Part shown: positions 1-12,255 of the stretch, piece by piece
Layout of the letters: every line of letters begins with the position of its first letter
Numbering within the stretch: position 1 is the first letter of the stretch
Assembly (NCBI GenBank): GCA_020466095.1
Contig: CM035806.1
Coordinates: 4,015,363-4,079,362, forward strand
Direction of reading: 5' to 3'
DNA from: Chlorops oryzae
Taxonomy: Eukaryota > Arthropoda > Insecta > Diptera > Chloropidae
Length of the DNA stretch: 64,000 nt
Position numbers and translations under genes: made by a program
Notes under the pieces: model-generated
Database searches by the model: none
What the model was told of the DNA's origin: nothing
Seen by the model: the letters and a program-made list of their open reading frames with translations, nothing else

Positions 1-1379
1 TTTCTTGGTTTTTGTTTGTGTTTGAGGCGATTTTAAGAGATTCAAGTCGATGTTAGTGGGTTGAAAAAAATAAATAAATAAATAAAAACGCTCCAGGATA
101 GTGTTGGGCTTCAATGTCAAATCGAATTCGAATTCGAATTTCGCCATATCTGAAGTGATGTATTGAATTATCAAAGAATTTCATTAACAAAAAACCCCCA
201 ACGTGACCGTTTGACCTAATTTCATACTACACTTTCAGCTTTGAGTATAGCGCAATACACGCAACGTGAAAGCCGCCGCAGCCAGCAGCAGCAGCGCAAG
301 GATACAAGGATGTGAAGTGGCTGCTACTTAAAGAACGAGAATAAGAGGAAAGAAATTGAGCTTACCAGTAGCAGGAGACGTATGAGCAATCCGCTATTTT
401 CGGGAACAGCAAATCTGTCGTCATCTTTCACGTCCTTTTGTTGATGTTGTTGGTATTGTTGTTGGTGGTGTTGCTGGTGGTGTTGCTGCTATTGTTGGTG
501 TTTGTTGAAGTTGTCCTTTTCGCTGATGATTTTGATGATGATTCACTCAGATGAAGGGGATGGATTTATTTATTGGCTCACTAGTTGATAACGTGATACT
601 GTGTCGATTGACTAGTTGATTGATTTAGGATTTAAGGCAGTTTGCAGCACATGCTTTCGCTGCCTCCTCAGCTTCGTTGGATGATTTTAAAACATTTGAA
701 CATATCACGAATTTGACTAACGACAATCGGAAAAATTCCTTTGGATGCCCAATCATTGAAATCCTTTCGTTCTGTTGTTTCACTTTGTTGGCATTTCCAT
801 TTCCATATCCATTTCTTTTTCAATTTTCCGTTCTTAATATCTTTTTTTTTTTTATTAAGAATTTGTATTTTGAATATGATTTTTTTCTCCTTTTTTTTTC
901 GAAGTATATTCTAATTTTTCGAATTTTTTTTTTCTTTGTCTCTTATTTGAATTTTTATTAATTTTTATTTATTTATTTATTAATTGTTATTATTATTTAT
1001 TTATTAATTTTTTTTTTTTTTTTTTGAATTTTTCGTGGACCAGCACGTCCGTTTGCGTTTCGTTTTCGAAGGCAACTCCGAGAACTTTACAGATTTAAAA
1101 GCACTTGCAGCCGCGAGAGAGCTCCGTCTCGTTTTGAGGGGTTGCGTTCAAATTTGCGAATTAGTGACGCAAGGATTTTTTGGTATCCTGTGAAAGAAAA
1201 CGTTACTTTCAAATTTTTTACCTTATAGATAATCTAAGTTACATATCAAAATTATTGCGATTTAAAAACGAATAATTTTTTAAAAGAATTCTTAAATAAA
1301 CATGGAAATATTCTTCTTTAATTTGCTTTGAAAAAGTTGTCAAAGAGAATGATTTGTAAAAGTAATCATTTTAAGTATA
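1..1379. other. gene-free left edge
   Basis: No coding exon is supported. Between about 420 and 540 the sequence is built of GTT/GTG/TGC trinucleotides that carry stops in all three minus-strand frames. On the minus strand the bases at 361-366 read as a good 5' splice donor (CTG followed by GTAAG), so this could be a 5' untranslated exon of a minus-strand gene continuing past the left edge. That is a guess from one splice site. From 840 to 1030 the sequence is poly-T and ATTT-rich. Confidence 0.3.
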
Positions 1380-1960
1380 TTGAGTATGTTTATGTTATGT
1401 TTATGTTTATGTTTGTTTATGTTTCTGTTCATGTTTATGTTTATGTTTATGTTTATGTTTATGTTAATGTTTATGTTATGTTCATGTTTATGTTTATGTT
1501 TATGTTTATGTTTATGTTTATGTTTATGTTTATGTTCATGTTCATGTTCATGTTTATGTTTATGTTTATGTTTATGTTCATGTTTATGTTTACGTTATCT
1601 AATGTTTATGTTCATGTTTATGTTTATGTTATGTTTATGTTTACGTTATGTTTATGTGTATGTTTATATGTATGTTTATGTTTATGTTATGTTTATGTTT
1701 ATGTTATGTTTATGTATGTTGTTTATGTTATGTTTATGTTATGTTTATGTTTATGTTATGTTTATGTTTATGTTCATGTTCATGTTTATGTTTATGTTTA
1801 TGTTTTTGTTTATGTCTATGTCAATGTCTATGTTTATGTCTATGTTTATGTTTACTTTTGATTATGTTTATGTTTATACTTATGTGTATGTTTATGTATA
1901 TGTTTATATATATATATGTATGTTTACGTTAACTTTTATATCTTCTACATATTAGATTAT
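1380..1960. repeat. (TTTATG)n hexanucleotide satellite tract
   Basis: About 580 bp of near-perfect TTTATG repeats with interspersed TTCATG, TTATG, TTTACG and GTATG variants. The long Met-Phe or Val-Tyr reading frames here are artefacts of the repeat, because six-base units stay open in several frames. No unit is protein-like. Confidence 0.97.
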
Positions 1961-2036
1961 CAAATAAATTTATCAGAAATTTTTCATTTCAACTGAAATG
2001 AAACCATCAATTAATGGCTCTTAAATTAGATAGATT

Positions 2037-2564
2037 CCCTGCAGTAAATGCGGGGCAAATTGACCCCTATGTCGCCAGTGCTGCACCAGAGACGAAAGAA
2101 CCAGGGACACGGCCAGTAGAATCTAACTATTGACATGGTCAACGAGGGCGTCTACAGTTCGATTTTCTCGACAATTCATGTTATAAATTTGGTGCACGCG
2201 AATCACAGGGCTCTCTAGCGTAGTGGTTAGCATGTCCGCTCATTAATCCGAAGGCTCGTGTTCGAACCCCCGTTCAGGAGAGAAAAAGCCTCAATAAAAA
2301 TACCTTCATAAAATTTGAAATATGATTTCGCGCCCGGGGCGACTGCCCCCTTCCCCCACCCCTGCCCCCCTCACTACACTACTGGCCTCAGGCCCAGCTT
2401 TTTTACATTAATGTTAGAGCTAAATTGAATTGTAGACCTATAGTGAGACTATAATTGACGCCGTTGTCTCTGCTCTCGCATACACGTTCATACAAAATGT
2501 GAATAGGAGAACGTAATGGCACGTGTACAGTTCGTCACTAGTACTGGTGACATTTACTGCAGGG
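2037..2564. mobile_element. 528-bp terminal-inverted-repeat element
   Basis: The left end CCCTGCAGTAAATG (2037-2050) is the exact inverse of the right end (2551-2564). The inverted similarity continues inward (GTCRCCAGTRCT followed by GACGAA) after an extra run of about 19 bp in the left arm. There is no transposase reading frame, so this is a non-autonomous element. No clear target duplication is visible beyond TT on both sides, so the superfamily is not assigned. It contains a tRNA-like segment at 2211-2283. Confidence 0.75.
2211..2283 (+). pseudogene. tRNA-related sequence (SINE head or tRNA pseudogene)
   Basis: The segment has an A-box-like block (TAGCGTAGTGGTTAGC) and a B-box-like block (GTGTTCGAACCCC) about 35 bp apart. 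The end CTCTCT can pair with AGGAGAG at the other end as an acceptor-like stem. The anticodon arm (CTCATTAATCC) has an extra base and does not fold cleanly, resembling a Met or Asn tRNA that has decayed. It is therefore more likely a tRNA-derived retroposon head than a functional tRNA. Confidence 0.5.
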
Positions 2565-3468
2565 TTGAAATCCGAAGCTCTTAGGAGCCAGGACAGTGTT
2601 GCATAACAAAATTAGAGTTGCATGTGATAAAATTTGGATTTTATCTACGAGGGCAGGAAGAATTTTGTTGGCAACGACAAAATCCCTACCCTACAGGAAA
2701 TGCGAATAGTTAAGATCTAGTGTTTTACTAGTTTCAACTCCACCAGTACTAGTTCTTCTTCTTCTGTGGGCATAAAGTCATCACTTCTCCCTTGAAATAC
2801 CGCTTTACTGATTCTGTGGGAACCATTTGGCTATATTGGATATAGTAAAATACTAGTTCTCTTTGGCAAAATTATTCAGCATAATTTGCGGGTTTTCGAC
2901 ATATTAAAAACACAAATTTCAATGTTTAGAAGAAAGACATATAATTAACACAAACTAAAATGCCGTAGATTGTTAAAATTTTGACAGGAGTCAATGATCC
3001 GTTACCTGTTGACAGGAGCAATTTTTCTTTTTAATTTCGACGCGGGAAATTCAAAAATTCACGGAAATATTGATCGACCCTCGTACAATGAACAGTCCCT
3101 TGTGATTGTTTGCTATAAAATTTATCATTTGCAATAAGAAAAATTAAAACTTGGCGTTACACAAACAAAAACTTTTTTTCCAGCGTTTGTGCAAAATAAA
3201 GAAAATAAATACATAAATAAATCGTAAAATGTCAAAATAACCAAAGCAAAAAACTTCAAAAACTACTTTTCCAACTTGACAAGCGACAAGCAGACAGTGC
3301 TGCCAGTAGGAAAATTTCTTTAATTCCCCACAATCCTCAGAAAAGAAAATAAATTCCCTACACATAAAAAAAAATCTTTACAATTTTCTCTACCTTGTGC
3401 AAAAAAGGAATCTAGACTACGCCTTAACGTGACTATATCAATTCAATCTTCATATCTATTCTAAAACC

Positions 3469-3800
3469 TTTTTTTTTTTTTGGTGCAGCGAGGAGGTAAA
3501 AAATCCATTCGGGCTGCCAGCATTCCATCCTTCCTGGGTGTGTGGTGATTCCACTAAAAAAAACGCCCCCCTCTCTTCTCAACGGGACTACCTATCCTGG
3601 ACTTCATTAGGCCATACGCCAGAATAAGGCCCATTTCTCGTCAAAAAAAAAAAATGGCGCTTCCCTCACTAATCTGCGGCCGGGTCTCGCTTTCATGCAT
3701 TTATTAACCAGTCTGTATGATTCGACTGGGGCAGTCGGCTAGCGCGGCGACTCGGGAAAGGCGGGGCCGTCAAGCCCGTGACCCGTGCCATGGGGTCTCC
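3469..3800 (-). mobile_element. poly(A)-tailed SINE-like element, copy 1
   Basis: Read on the minus strand this ends in a poly(A) tract (plus-strand T run at 3470-3481). It shares order and sequence with 50341-50582. Both copies contain GAGGAGGT-AAAAATCC, CGG-CTGCCA, GTGTATGGTGATTCC-like and CCATTTCTCGTCA blocks, then ACTAATC-GCGGC, CGGCTAGC and GCGACTC. Two diverged copies 47 kb apart with the same tail identify a dispersed retroposon family. There is no protein-coding potential. Confidence 0.7.
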
Positions 3801-5990
3801 CTGCCTTAATTCTGTTGGTCAGCGGATTTTCAAAAAGTAATAAAATTTTAATCCTTTTAAAATTGTTTTTCCTACTCAAGAGACAGAAAAAGAAAATTTA
3901 TGCAATGCGATGCGTAATTGCAGAGAGTTTTGACACGGAATTCATCAATTGGGATATTTTATTAAGCTTTCGCATCACATACGTTTTTTTTTTATTTATT
4001 TATATGTCATGTATATGTACATTGTACATATGTACGTAGAAAATAAAAGTAAAACTTAAAAGATACAAAAATTTTTCACTTAAGGTTCTTTGTAAAGAAA
4101 AATAAATTAAAACTGAGATAGTCAAGTGTCTTTAAAAAATCAGGATAAAACACGCATTATTCCTTATATTGCTAGATATGCTTCAAGCGTAGAACGGAAA
4201 AAAGGAGCTTTAATAGGTTAAGCGTCAACCCTAAAAGCATTCTAGTTGGCTAACGTTTGTTTCAATGGCCAAACTTCGTTAAAAATTATTTTTTTATTAA
4301 GAACATATTAAAATTTCTCTATATTTATTGAGTAAAAGTTCATCTGTGCTTTATTCCCTAACCACGTTATTTCTCTCAAAAAAATCCCTTTAAAACAAAA
4401 AGACATTTTTCTACAAAAGGGCATCACTGCAAGCAAAGCAGTACGGAATTAACGGTGCGCCTCCACGTGACATAGATTAACTGTGTAATTTTGAGGGCTG
4501 TCCATTAATTACGTAACGGAGATTTTGACCATTTTTTACATAATTTTATAAGTAAAGTTGAATTACGTTCAATCAAGAGCCTTTAGTCACGTTGATCCTA
4601 AATAAAATAAAAAAAAATCGTGCAGGAACGACGTTTTAATAATTTTCCCGAATTTGCATTTTCATTTTCTTATATGATTAAAATCAATCGTGTACAATGT
4701 CATTTATTTTTACGCATTTGACAGGAATATTCATTGCTTTGCACATTTCTAATATTCATAATTATTGTTAAATGTACTATTTAAGCTCGATCATATATTG
4801 CTACATCGCGCACGAATAAAGTCTATTCAAATAAATCCCCAATTTTATGAGAATGTCATTCTTGCAGCACTAATAGAAGGTATCCTATTTCATAAAGAAA
4901 TTCCCGGATGTATTTGCCTGAGGAAGTTCTTCTGCCCTGTGCAACTGAAGGTATTCTAAGCTTGTTTAATAAAAGAAATTAAATCCGATGAAATTTGCTA
5001 GAAATATAGGTCGAAATTATCATTTCTCCCTGTACGATATTATGTGATTTCCCTTCATGTATTTAGAAAGGGAGAACTTTTCATTTCAATCCGCAGGAAA
5101 ACATTCCCGAGACAGTTATTAAGAATCGGAGCTGAAAATGATTAGGCAATCGTAATGCTTTAATTCATCATTCGATATCGTAATGTGGACAATTTGCCAT
5201 TATTATGAAAGGGGAAATCTTTCCAAATGTTGACGCGAAAGAAATTCATCTTCTATAGCAGTTATTTAGAATGATAAGTGCATTACCAAAATCAATGATT
5301 TTTTTACTTATCGATACAATGGAATGCAAATAAATTGAACAATTTGCATGGAATCGCGTTTATAATCGATGAAATGCTAGATAATGCTTTTGCCTTACAT
5401 ATGTTCACTCCCAAAGTCAAAGCGTTACATAACTTCTTAGCATTACTTAGAATGCATAATAGTAATGCATTACATAATATCAGAGTATTTTGAATTACTT
5501 TTCGTACAACTGAGTAATCGCAAATAGGCAATGCATTACATTCGTTAGGACATCGTCTCGTGTTAAAAATAATCGATTCTATAATGCATGAAACAGTACG
5601 CCTTTTGCAATTACTTTTTGCATTAACACATCGGTATACAAATAACATGCTAGGTACATCGCAGAAGTAATACATATATCATGTATGTATATATTGAGCG
5701 TTATTTTGATATTGAATTTCCTATCATGAGACACAGCTACACAAAACAAAGCCACAAATCAAGAGCAGCCGAATCTGTTCTCTGTTTGAAAAATACGATC
5801 AAATCATTGAAACACCCGCTCAATCATGCTTACACACACACACTAACTATATCATCACATAATACACGATCTGCATGTATAAGTAAATCCACAGCGATAT
5901 CGATCGGCAATTTTAGCATCGAAAGCGAATTTATTACATTCTTCTATTCAATTCACTCTGAACGCGCGTGAGTCAAACCGATCTTGGCTA
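3801..5990. other. intergenic region upstream of the nobo-like gene
   Basis: AT-rich non-coding DNA without a supported gene. Between 5150 and 5640 the sequence is peppered with about nine copies of GCATTA/TAATGC or ATGCAT cores, several fused as TAATGCATTAC. The small reading frames at 5304-5675 and 5681-5971 lack homology and codon structure and were not called. Confidence 0.5.
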
Positions 5991-6041
5991 GCTTCACTCT
6001 CAGGTAAATCAACTCCCGCCCGTAGCTCGACACGATCGATA

Positions 6042-6046
6042 TCAGT
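6042..6046 (+). promoter_or_regulatory. candidate initiator (TCAGT) of the nobo-like gene
   Basis: TCAGT matches the arthropod initiator consensus and lies 126 bp before the ATG, a plausible 5' UTR length. No TATA box is apparent at -30 and no convincing downstream promoter element was seen, so the site is only a candidate. Confidence 0.3.
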
Positions 6047-6159
6047 TCGAAATACGCTGCCGAGGAGTTTTGACGCGCTCTTCAATAACAACACCTTCGA
6101 AAGGAATTGCTGAGTTTAAAAAATAAATAAATATATATACATATACATATATATATTAA

Positions 6160-6864
<705 letters not shown>

Positions 6865-6926
6865 GGGACATTTGTTTCGAAATACCGAAAAACCGTGTTT
6901 CTTTCAATCATAAAATATTGTTGTAC

Positions 6927-6932
6927 AATAAA
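6927..6932 (+). promoter_or_regulatory. poly(A) signal AATAAA of the nobo-like gene
   Basis: Canonical AATAAA 63 bp after the stop codon, followed by T/GT-rich sequence. This implies a very short 3' UTR. Confidence 0.7.
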
Positions 6933-7189
6933 ACTTATGTTTTCTAAAGCTTTTGTTAAAGATCGCTTTTTTTTTTAAAGAATCCATCATGGGAACTTCT
7001 AAAATAAGTTATTTGAGTTTTATCAGTCGAGATGTGGGAGAGTTAAGACGGTTCCAAATGGATCCGTTAAAGCAAATGGAGTAAAAAATATACCTGATTC
7101 TGCTTTAACTTGTTCCAGAAAATTGTATTAAAATATCATGTGTAAATAGACATTAAATACATACATACGGACTTAATTCCATTTCCTTC

Positions 7190-7490
7190 TCCCGCACTCC
7201 TCTCACCAAGCTGTACTCTCAAAGAATAAAAAGGAAATATCTGGGGAAGCCGGTCTTTCCTCGAAGGATCACAACGGGCCGATAAACGGCCTGCGTGTTG
7301 GACCCTTAAAGGCGACAGCAAGTCTTACCTAATTTAACTGACCTAACCTTAACCAACATAACATAACCTAACACTAACCTAACCTAACCTAACCTAACCT
7401 AACCTAACCTAACCTAACCTAACCTAACCTAATACCTAATCTAACCTTACCTAATCTAATCTTACCTAATCTAACCTAACTTACTAAAAG
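7190..7490 (+). mobile_element. 3' end of a LINE/SINE with (CCTAA)n tail
   Basis: The block CACAACGGGCC-GATAAAC-GGCC (7271-7291) is the same terminal hairpin found at 42676-42700 (SINE) and 50242-50263 (LINE). It is followed by about 80 bp and then perfect CCTAA repeats (about 7369-7431) that decay into CTAATCTTAC variants to 7490. The tract equals the arthropod telomere repeat TTAGG on the other strand, but its position after the hairpin in three independent copies shows it is the element's own 3' tail. Confidence 0.75.
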
Positions 7491-8096
7491 TCAATTAGAT
7501 CGATTTCAACGATCCCAAACCCGACGAAATCTTGTATAAACGGAATCCTTCAAATCAAAACCCTCTAATAACATAGATAACTGGAGGTATAAATAAATTA
7601 TATAGCCCTACAAAAAACTAAGAGTATCTGACTTGGGAGTCTCACTATGCTTACCACGTATTCTCGAAATTGCTGAATCTTATATAGCTTCATCGGGTCT
7701 GGGTTTATCTATAACGTCAAAAAAAAAGCTCATAGATCTCGCCCTAGGATGCTTTTTTAAGGTAATGACTAAGCCCAGACCCAGTTGAGTGAACGCAGTG
7801 CCACGAACAGTCAGTGTTCGAACCCTTACCGAATAATAATAAACCCAGACCCGCAGGAGATAAATAGACTTCAACTTCGAATTCAATGACCCTGAAAAAA
7901 AATAGTAAGCATAGTGAGACCTCCAGATCAGATAATTTGTTTTGGGGCTACATATGTATGTTATCCAGAGATATGTATGAAAAATGGCCGAAGTAAGGGA
8001 AAGGTAAAAGGGATCAAACCTCTGACGATTAAGCCTCCGGGTAAAATTCAAGTGCCAAAATATTCTGTCACACTGTTCTTTTTAAGTCTCCCGCGA

Positions 8097-8530
8097 GGGG
8101 AATCTGTGTAATTTACGGGAACTGGCAATCCCGCAGACCCTAGCCAACTGATGGCGAATACAGACCGACTGAGTATGGAGTCACAAACGTGTTAGCATCG
8201 CCATAGTGCGGTGTGACAGATTTTAGCATACGACCTACATATACTTAGCATGGCGTATTGCAGCTATACTAGTTATAGCTGTATTCACGCTGTTAACTAG
8301 GCATACCATGTTACCACGGGAGCCGGTGCCCCGGGATGTGTTTTAGCATCCCGCCGGTTATTAGGAATGGCCATTCGGGGAGTTTCGTGGTGGCTGTGGT
8401 AATTAATGAGGTGAGGATAGCACCGTATTTCGACCGAAGATAACCAAGTCGGTCCATACTCACTGAGGAGGTAAGATGGGAACCTGGGGGAAGAATGTGC
8501 AATCCCCTGGGGCAAACTTAAAAACGTCTA
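8097..8530. repeat. GC-richer unclassified retroposon-like segment
   Basis: About 430 bp of clearly higher GC content than its surroundings. It contains a strong hairpin at about 8324-8360 (GGGATG paired with CATCCC, and GCCGG with CCGGT). It looks like an old transposable-element fragment, perhaps a LINE 5' region, but no family could be named and no second copy was found in the window. Confidence 0.35.
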
Positions 8531-8656
8531 ATGAAGCACCGATGTGTATGTACTGGATGCTAAACAAATATGGATTCTGTTCTTTTTAAGACTTCAAAAT
8601 CCCAAAAATATCCAAAAAAAAAATAATAAAATCGCAATCCATCATAAGGGAAGTTT

Positions 8657-11600
8657 TTATTTCTTAAACAAAATAAATCCCATAACTGAAATGGACGCGG
8701 CACAGAGACCCACAAATGTGCTGCTACTTTTGCTCGCAGTCGAGAAGACCGGAGAACTTTGGGTTATTTCATTCAGAATGTCATCCTCATCGTACAGCAT
8801 TTCCGATTCGGTTGAGTAATTGGGAAGTTCAACTAGAAGGAAATTTATGTTAATAATTCTTTCTCCAAAAATAAGAAGCAAGATAAGTAGTTCCAACCAA
8901 CCTTCTCCGCCCGTGGCAAAACGAACGATTTTGCTGTTATCGCTCCACCCGAAGTGGTTCCGGGATAATACGGTTACCTGATCGGAGTAATATAGAAGAA
9001 ATAATATAAAGGAAAAGAATTCAAACTTTTTTTTACCTCAAATACGCTCGCTGGCTGTAGTCCCCACAGGACGTACGATGTCGTATAGATGGGACCTTAT
9101 CATAAAGAAACATACATACATACATCTAGGTATTTATATGAGAATGCTCTAGGCTAGCAACTTACCAACAGAATTATCGGATGGTATTGTTAATTCGGCC
9201 CATTCTACTTTGAAGGCATGATTCTGAGGCGTAACACTGCCTATATATATATATTTTAAGAGAAGAAAGAGAAGGAAGATTATTCATGACACTCTTTTTC
9301 GCCCCCTATTCCCATCCATCTACTCACTTGACGGTACTTGACGAAATTTGAGTTTATACTCAATGATCGGCGAAAGGCTCTCGGTCTGCCAGACCAGTAA
9401 ATGCGATGTCGAATTCTGTAGGCCCGGATTTATTTTGAATACCGATGGCATTGGTCTTCCAGTCACTTCGATTGGGATGCCTTTAAAGCCGAATTGATTT
9501 TCCGCACGGCACTCATAGAGCCCCAGATCGGAGTCGCGAACCTGCTTGATGACGAGCACATATTTCGTCTCGGTAAAATAATGTTCGAGCGAATGATTCG
9601 ACTGTAATTCCATATCGTGTCGATGGAGCCGCGAATCAAGATGAACGGGCAGACCATGATGATACCAATGCATTGTAGCGGCGGGCGCCGACTCAACAAG
9701 GCACTCCAAATGAGCGCGCATACCGATTTTCACATAGACTATCGTCTGCACGGAACTAACCTCCGGGGGGACTGTAGAAATAGAATTTGTTGTTGTGTTG
9801 TTGTTGTTGATGATAGAAAAAAATTCAATTCAATGACATACACAAAACATTCAAATGGACTCCAGCCAATGCGGGTGGCCCGACTTTATTATCGGCTATG
9901 CACTCGATGGGTCCCGACATCGAGCGAGACTTAATTTCGACCAGATAACTTTGACGTATTCCTGCCAAATCTCGTTCAACGATTTTATCGTTATGTTTCC
10001 ACTTGATGTTCGGCTGCGGTGAGCCGCGGGCCTCGCAAACGATCTCGAAGACGGCACCGGCCGGTAGCTCGAGCACGCCACTGGGATTGGAGAATACCGT
10101 TGGCGGATACTGGACTTCGATGGCATGGGCCTGAATGGCGTGACTTGTATCGGTCATGATTTCGCAGACATAATTTCCAGTATCTTCCAATTGTACATTG
10201 GCAACCTGAAGACTTCCATTCGAAAAGAGATGAACACGATCCGGTGCTGACTTTTCCGGATTCCGTGAATCAACGAAGGGCACGTCATCGCGATGCCAAC
10301 GAACGTAACGGAATTCACCTGAAAATTTATGAATTCGAATTGAAATCGATGAGATCGAAAATGCTTCGAGGTGGATCGAGAGATGCCGAAAAGGATATAT
10401 ACAGTGTACTCTCTCCTAAGTGAACACCTGCGGGCCAGAAGAGTATGCCCACTTAACAGAGGTGTCCGCTTAAGAGGATACTATTTGAGTGGCAGGATCG
10501 CCACCCCATTCGCTAAAATTGTCCGTTTAAAAGGGGTGTCCGCTTAAGAGGAGTGTCCGCAAGGAGAGAGTACACTGTATTTATATATATATATGTATAA
10601 GTATATAAAATCACATTTACTTAAATAAATAACAATAATTCTTTTTAATGTAATTTTGAATTTATTATTGATCTGTGGCCTGGACCTCGCACCCGATAAA
10701 AACGAAATTTATAACTGTCGGAGCTCTCTGCTTTTTAATATCTCTAGCTTATAAGTATGATATGAGGATATTAAGAGCGTCTGAGGATATTTCCTTCTAG
10801 CTATTACGAAAATTCTTCCCAAGAACCAGACCCGGGCAACGTTTCGAGTTTCTGAGATCTGCGATGACATATCAAAAATTATTATTATTCGAAACTCGAT
10901 CCGCCCTACAAAAAAAATTAGTTTTATTTGTCCGTTTAAATAGGCTCCGCGAGACTGATTGGAGAACCAGCTGGGTGCGCAGAAAATTATTCCGGGATGC
11001 TTTACGCATCACTAAAGAATGTTTCTTTACTTTACTCTCGTACGATGGAAAGATTAATTAAATTTATTATTAAAATTAATATAATTAATTAAAATTTATA
11101 AAATTAATAAAATAATTTATAAAATTAATAAAAATAAAATAATAAAAATTAATAAAAATTAATAAAATTAATAAAATTAATAAAAATAATAAAATTAATA
11201 AAATTATAAAAATTAATAAAAATTAATAAAATTAATAAAATTAATAAAATTAATAAAATTAATAAAATTAATAAATTATAAAATTAATAAAATTAATAAA
11301 ATATAAATAATAAAATTAATAAAATTAATAAAATTTAATAAAATTAATAAAATTAATAAAATTAATAAAATTAATAAAATTAAATTAATAAATTAATAAA
11401 ATTAATAAAATTAATAAAATTAATAAAATTAATAAAATTATAATAAAATTAATAAAATTAATAAAATTAATAAAATTAATAAAATTAATAAAATTAATAA
11501 ATTAATAATTAATAAAATTAATAAAATTAATAAAATTAATAAAATTTAATAAAATTTAATAAAATTAATAAAATTATATAAAATTTAATAAAATTTATAA

Positions 11601-12190
11601 AATTTATAAAATTATAAAATTAAAAAATTAATAAAATTTATAAAATTTATAAAATTTATAAATTTAAAATTAAAATTTATAAAATTTATAAAATTTATAA
11701 AATTTATAAAATTATAAAATTTTACAATTTTTAAAATTTGAAAGATTTGTAAAATTAAAAGTAATAAAATTAATAAAATTAAGTAAAAGAATAAAATGTA
11801 TAAAATTATATATATTATTTATAAAACTATGTAGACAAATTTATAAAATTTTTAAAATTAATAGATTGTATAAAATTTATTAAATTTGTAAAATGAATAA
11901 TACTTTTAATAAAATTTATAAAGCGAATAAAACTAAGAAAATTAATAAAATTAACAAAATCCATTAATTAAATTAAATAATAAAATTGATTTAAAAAATA
12001 AAAAAATGAATTAACTCTTACTGTTATAATTGCAAGGCAGCAGAACCGTTTCATTCTCAAGGGTTTGAATGGTCGTGGGAACACTCAGAAAATTCTTGTT
12101 ACTTTCGACGTCGTTGCCCAAGTTCTCGTCTGCTGAATTCAGTCCCAAAAGCATCGCCAATAAAATACAAATTTTTTGCAATTTTCGCAT
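8657..12190 (-). CDS. GPI-anchored Ig/FN3 cell-adhesion protein, Wrapper/Klingon type
   Basis: Seven exons joined in frame: 12190-12022, 10318-9842, 9771-9328, 9240-9166, 9095-9037, 8977-8902 and 8832-8657 (491 residues). All junctions are GT-AG with matching phases; the last donor (GTTGGT) is weak. A signal peptide (residues 1-20, MRKLQKICILLAMLLGLNSA) precedes three Ig domains (Cys of VLLPC to GNYVC; EIVCEA to IECIA; LECLVE to YECRAEN), each with the D-x-G-x-Y-x-C type ending where visible. One FN3 domain follows (about residues 320-430). The last 20 residues are hydrophobic (FVGLCAASISVMGFILF) after small residues, as in GPI attachment. This order and length match Drosophila Wrapper, a midline glial adhesion protein; Klingon has the same layout. 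The first intron carries the AT satellite and a pogo-like element. Confidence is high for the architecture and moderate for the Wrapper assignment. Confidence 0.86.
10402..10577. mobile_element. pogo/Tigger-like MITE in intron 1 of the Ig gene
   Basis: 176-bp element bounded by inverted CAGTGTACTCTCTCC ends and flanked by TA on both sides, the Tc1/mariner-pogo pattern. The interior has repeated TCCGCTTAAGAGG motifs. A second, truncated left end lies at 14761. Confidence 0.85.
11045..12000. repeat. AT-only (ATTAATAAA)n satellite tract
   Basis: Nearly 1 kb of ATTAATAAA and related ATTTATAAA units containing almost no G or C until about 11730. It fills most of intron 1 of the Ig/FN3 gene, ending about 20 bp from the exon 1 donor. 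Assembly length in such a tract is unreliable. Confidence 0.95.
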
Positions 12191-12255
12191 TTTGATATTA
12201 TATATATATATTCCGAAAATATTATGCTTAAAAGATATCTTGATCCTTTTCAATA

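Noticed and set aside
1328..1955. Long Met-Phe / Val-Tyr reading frames
   Set aside because: Produced by the TTTATG hexanucleotide repeat, open in several frames at once.
7369..7431. True telomeric TTAGG array
   Set aside because: Too short, interstitial, and directly attached to a LINE/SINE 3' hairpin; two other copies show the same tail.
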